From Gracilimonas sp031580945 (GTDB taxonomy: Bacteria > Bacteroidota > Rhodothermia > Balneolales > Balneolaceae), in the NCBI GenBank assembly GCA_031580945.1, contig JAVLBT010000163.1:1-6481 (forward strand): 6,481 nt of DNA, written 5' to 3'. The position numbers were made by a program, and so were the translations under genes. The notes beneath the pieces are model-generated. The model had not been told where the DNA came from. It saw only the letters and a program-made list of their open reading frames with translations, and searched no databases. Shown here piece by piece: positions 5,499 to 6,481 of this stretch (the stretch's first letter is position 1; every line of letters begins with the position of its first letter).

Positions 5499-6481
5499 CT
5501 AATTTAAGATTAAAGGCCAGTAGAACAGGGCATAAAGGGTGACCATGAGTAAACCAAACAGCCCGATAGCAAAACCTGCCTTGGTCATATGCTTCGTTTT
5601 TAAAGTTCCGGTACTCATGGCAATAGCGTTGGGTGGCGTTGAAATAGGAAGCATCATAGCCATGCTTGCGCTTACACCAATTACTAAGCTGATCAAAATA
5701 AGGCTGAATCCTTCACCCGCAATACCGGAAGTGGCTAAACTTACAGCCAATGGAATGAGCAACGTAGCAGACACGGTATTTGAAAGAAAATTAGACATTA
5801 CAATGGCAACAATGCTAAAAGCGATCACCATAAATACAGTTGAGAAGGCACTCCATTCTATACTGGTAATGATCCATTCTGCCAGACCCGTACTTTCCAT
5901 AGAAATACCCAATGAAATTCCGCCAGCTACCAGCCATAATACTTCCCAGGGAAGTTGACGGATACCGTCTTTATCCAAAATACCTGTTAATGATAATACG
6001 GCAACCGGAATCAATGCAATGATGCTGCTTCCAACTCCGTGTAAGGTTTCCGTGATCCATAGAATTACGGTGACCCCAAAAACCAGGTAAACCAAAATGG
6101 CAGAACTGTTTTTCTGGAACGTTCCTTTTAGATCCATGGGTACAGAATTCGTTTTGGGTTTGAACATGAACATCAGGATCAACCAAGAGAATCCTAAAAC
6201 AATAAGAACTAAGGGAGTTGCTAATACCATCCATTCGGTAAAAGCGATGTCAATTCCCTGGGTTGAAAGTGCTCCAATTACCACCGCATTCGGCGGGGTG
6301 CCAATTGGTGTGGCGATACCTCCGATGTTCGCAGCAAATGGAATACTGAGTGCAAGCCCAATGCGCAGCGGGTCGTCCAGGTCGGTTTTAGCAATGATCG
6401 GCAATATCACAGTCATCATCATGGCAGTTGTAGCCGTATTGCTCATAAATGCAGAGAGCAATCCGGTAACAACCATTAAAC
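5499..6481 (-). CDS. SLC13/DASS-family sodium-coupled anion permease, partial (5' end outside window)
   Basis: The frame runs off the right edge; 326 C-terminal codons are present and end in TAG at 5499-5501. Counting from the first in-window Met (6476-6474), the two inverted halves of the DASS fold each carry an SNT motif (12-14 and 232-234) and a TPPN motif (60-63 and 280-283). In the structurally known member VcINDY these form the two sodium sites and the substrate pocket. Around eight strongly hydrophobic stretches are visible, with re-entrant-like segments before each SNT. Roughly 130-170 N-terminal residues are missing compared with the usual 450-500 aa. Likely substrates are dicarboxylates, citrate or a similar anion; sulfate cannot be excluded, as the motifs do not settle this. 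It acts in the cytoplasmic membrane. It is the first visible gene of the apparent operon with the regulator and kinase. Confidence 0.9.
   Translation of the reverse strand, partial: LMVVTGLLSAFMSNTATTAMMMTVILPIIAKTDLDDPLRIGLALSIPFAANIGGIATPIGTPPNAVVIGALSTQGIDIAFTEWMVLATPLVLIVLGFSWLILMFMFKPKTNSVPMDLKGTFQKNSSAILVYLVFGVTVILWITETLHGVGSSIIALIPVAVLSLTGILDKDGIRQLPWEVLWLVAGGISLGISMESTGLAEWIITSIEWSAFSTVFMVIAFSIVAIVMSNFLSNTVSATLLIPLAVSLATSGIAGEGFSLILISLVIGVSASMAMMLPISTPPNAIAMSTGTLKTKHMTKAGFAIGLFGLLMVTLYALFYWPLILN

Noticed and set aside
5539..5958. 139-codon + strand open frame opposite the permease
   Set aside because: It is the antisense of conserved permease sequence containing the second SNT and TPPN motifs, so it is a shadow frame.

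Overview
The window looks like a chromosomal segment from a Gram-negative bacterium of the Bacteroidota/Balneolota type. This rests on the moderate GC content, the lack of clear Shine-Dalgarno sequences in front of the three starts that can be examined, the RecQ layout (helicase, Zn/winged helix, HRDC, C-terminal helix-turn-helix) and decayed 'GTCATTGCGAGGAGC'-type intergenic repeats that I remember from such genomes. The taxonomic guess is inference and is weak at genus level.

Left part (1-928, accessory and decaying). The window opens inside the 3' end of an IS110-family transposase on the + strand, ending at 367. A 561-base stretch without an intact gene follows. It holds the presumed right end of the IS, a perfect 10-bp inverted repeat (515-524/578-587), and a broken relic at about 599-808 whose translation resembles the N-terminus of Fic-family (AMP-transferase type) proteins, with an internal stop and a frameshift.

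Centre (929-3559). A complete recQ gene (+ strand, GTG start, 727 aa) is followed by a 447-base convergent intergenic region. That region contains a small terminator-like hairpin and a decayed palindromic repeat cluster, and no convincing gene.

Right part (3560-6481, - strand). Three tightly packed genes are transcribed right to left: an SLC13/DASS-family permease (5' end beyond the window), a single-domain response regulator (6-nt gap), and a soluble histidine kinase with an N-terminal cyclic-nucleotide-binding-like domain (1-nt gap). The spacing implies one transcript.

The most interesting unit is this permease-regulator-kinase operon. The kinase has no membrane segment, its cNMP-like domain lacks the usual phosphate-binding Glu and Arg, and its dimerisation region carries a long insertion. 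The regulator has no DNA-binding or enzymatic output domain. The simplest reading (inference) is a signalling module tied to uptake of a dicarboxylate or related anion, acting through protein contacts rather than direct transcription control. No CRISPR array, tRNA or rRNA was seen.
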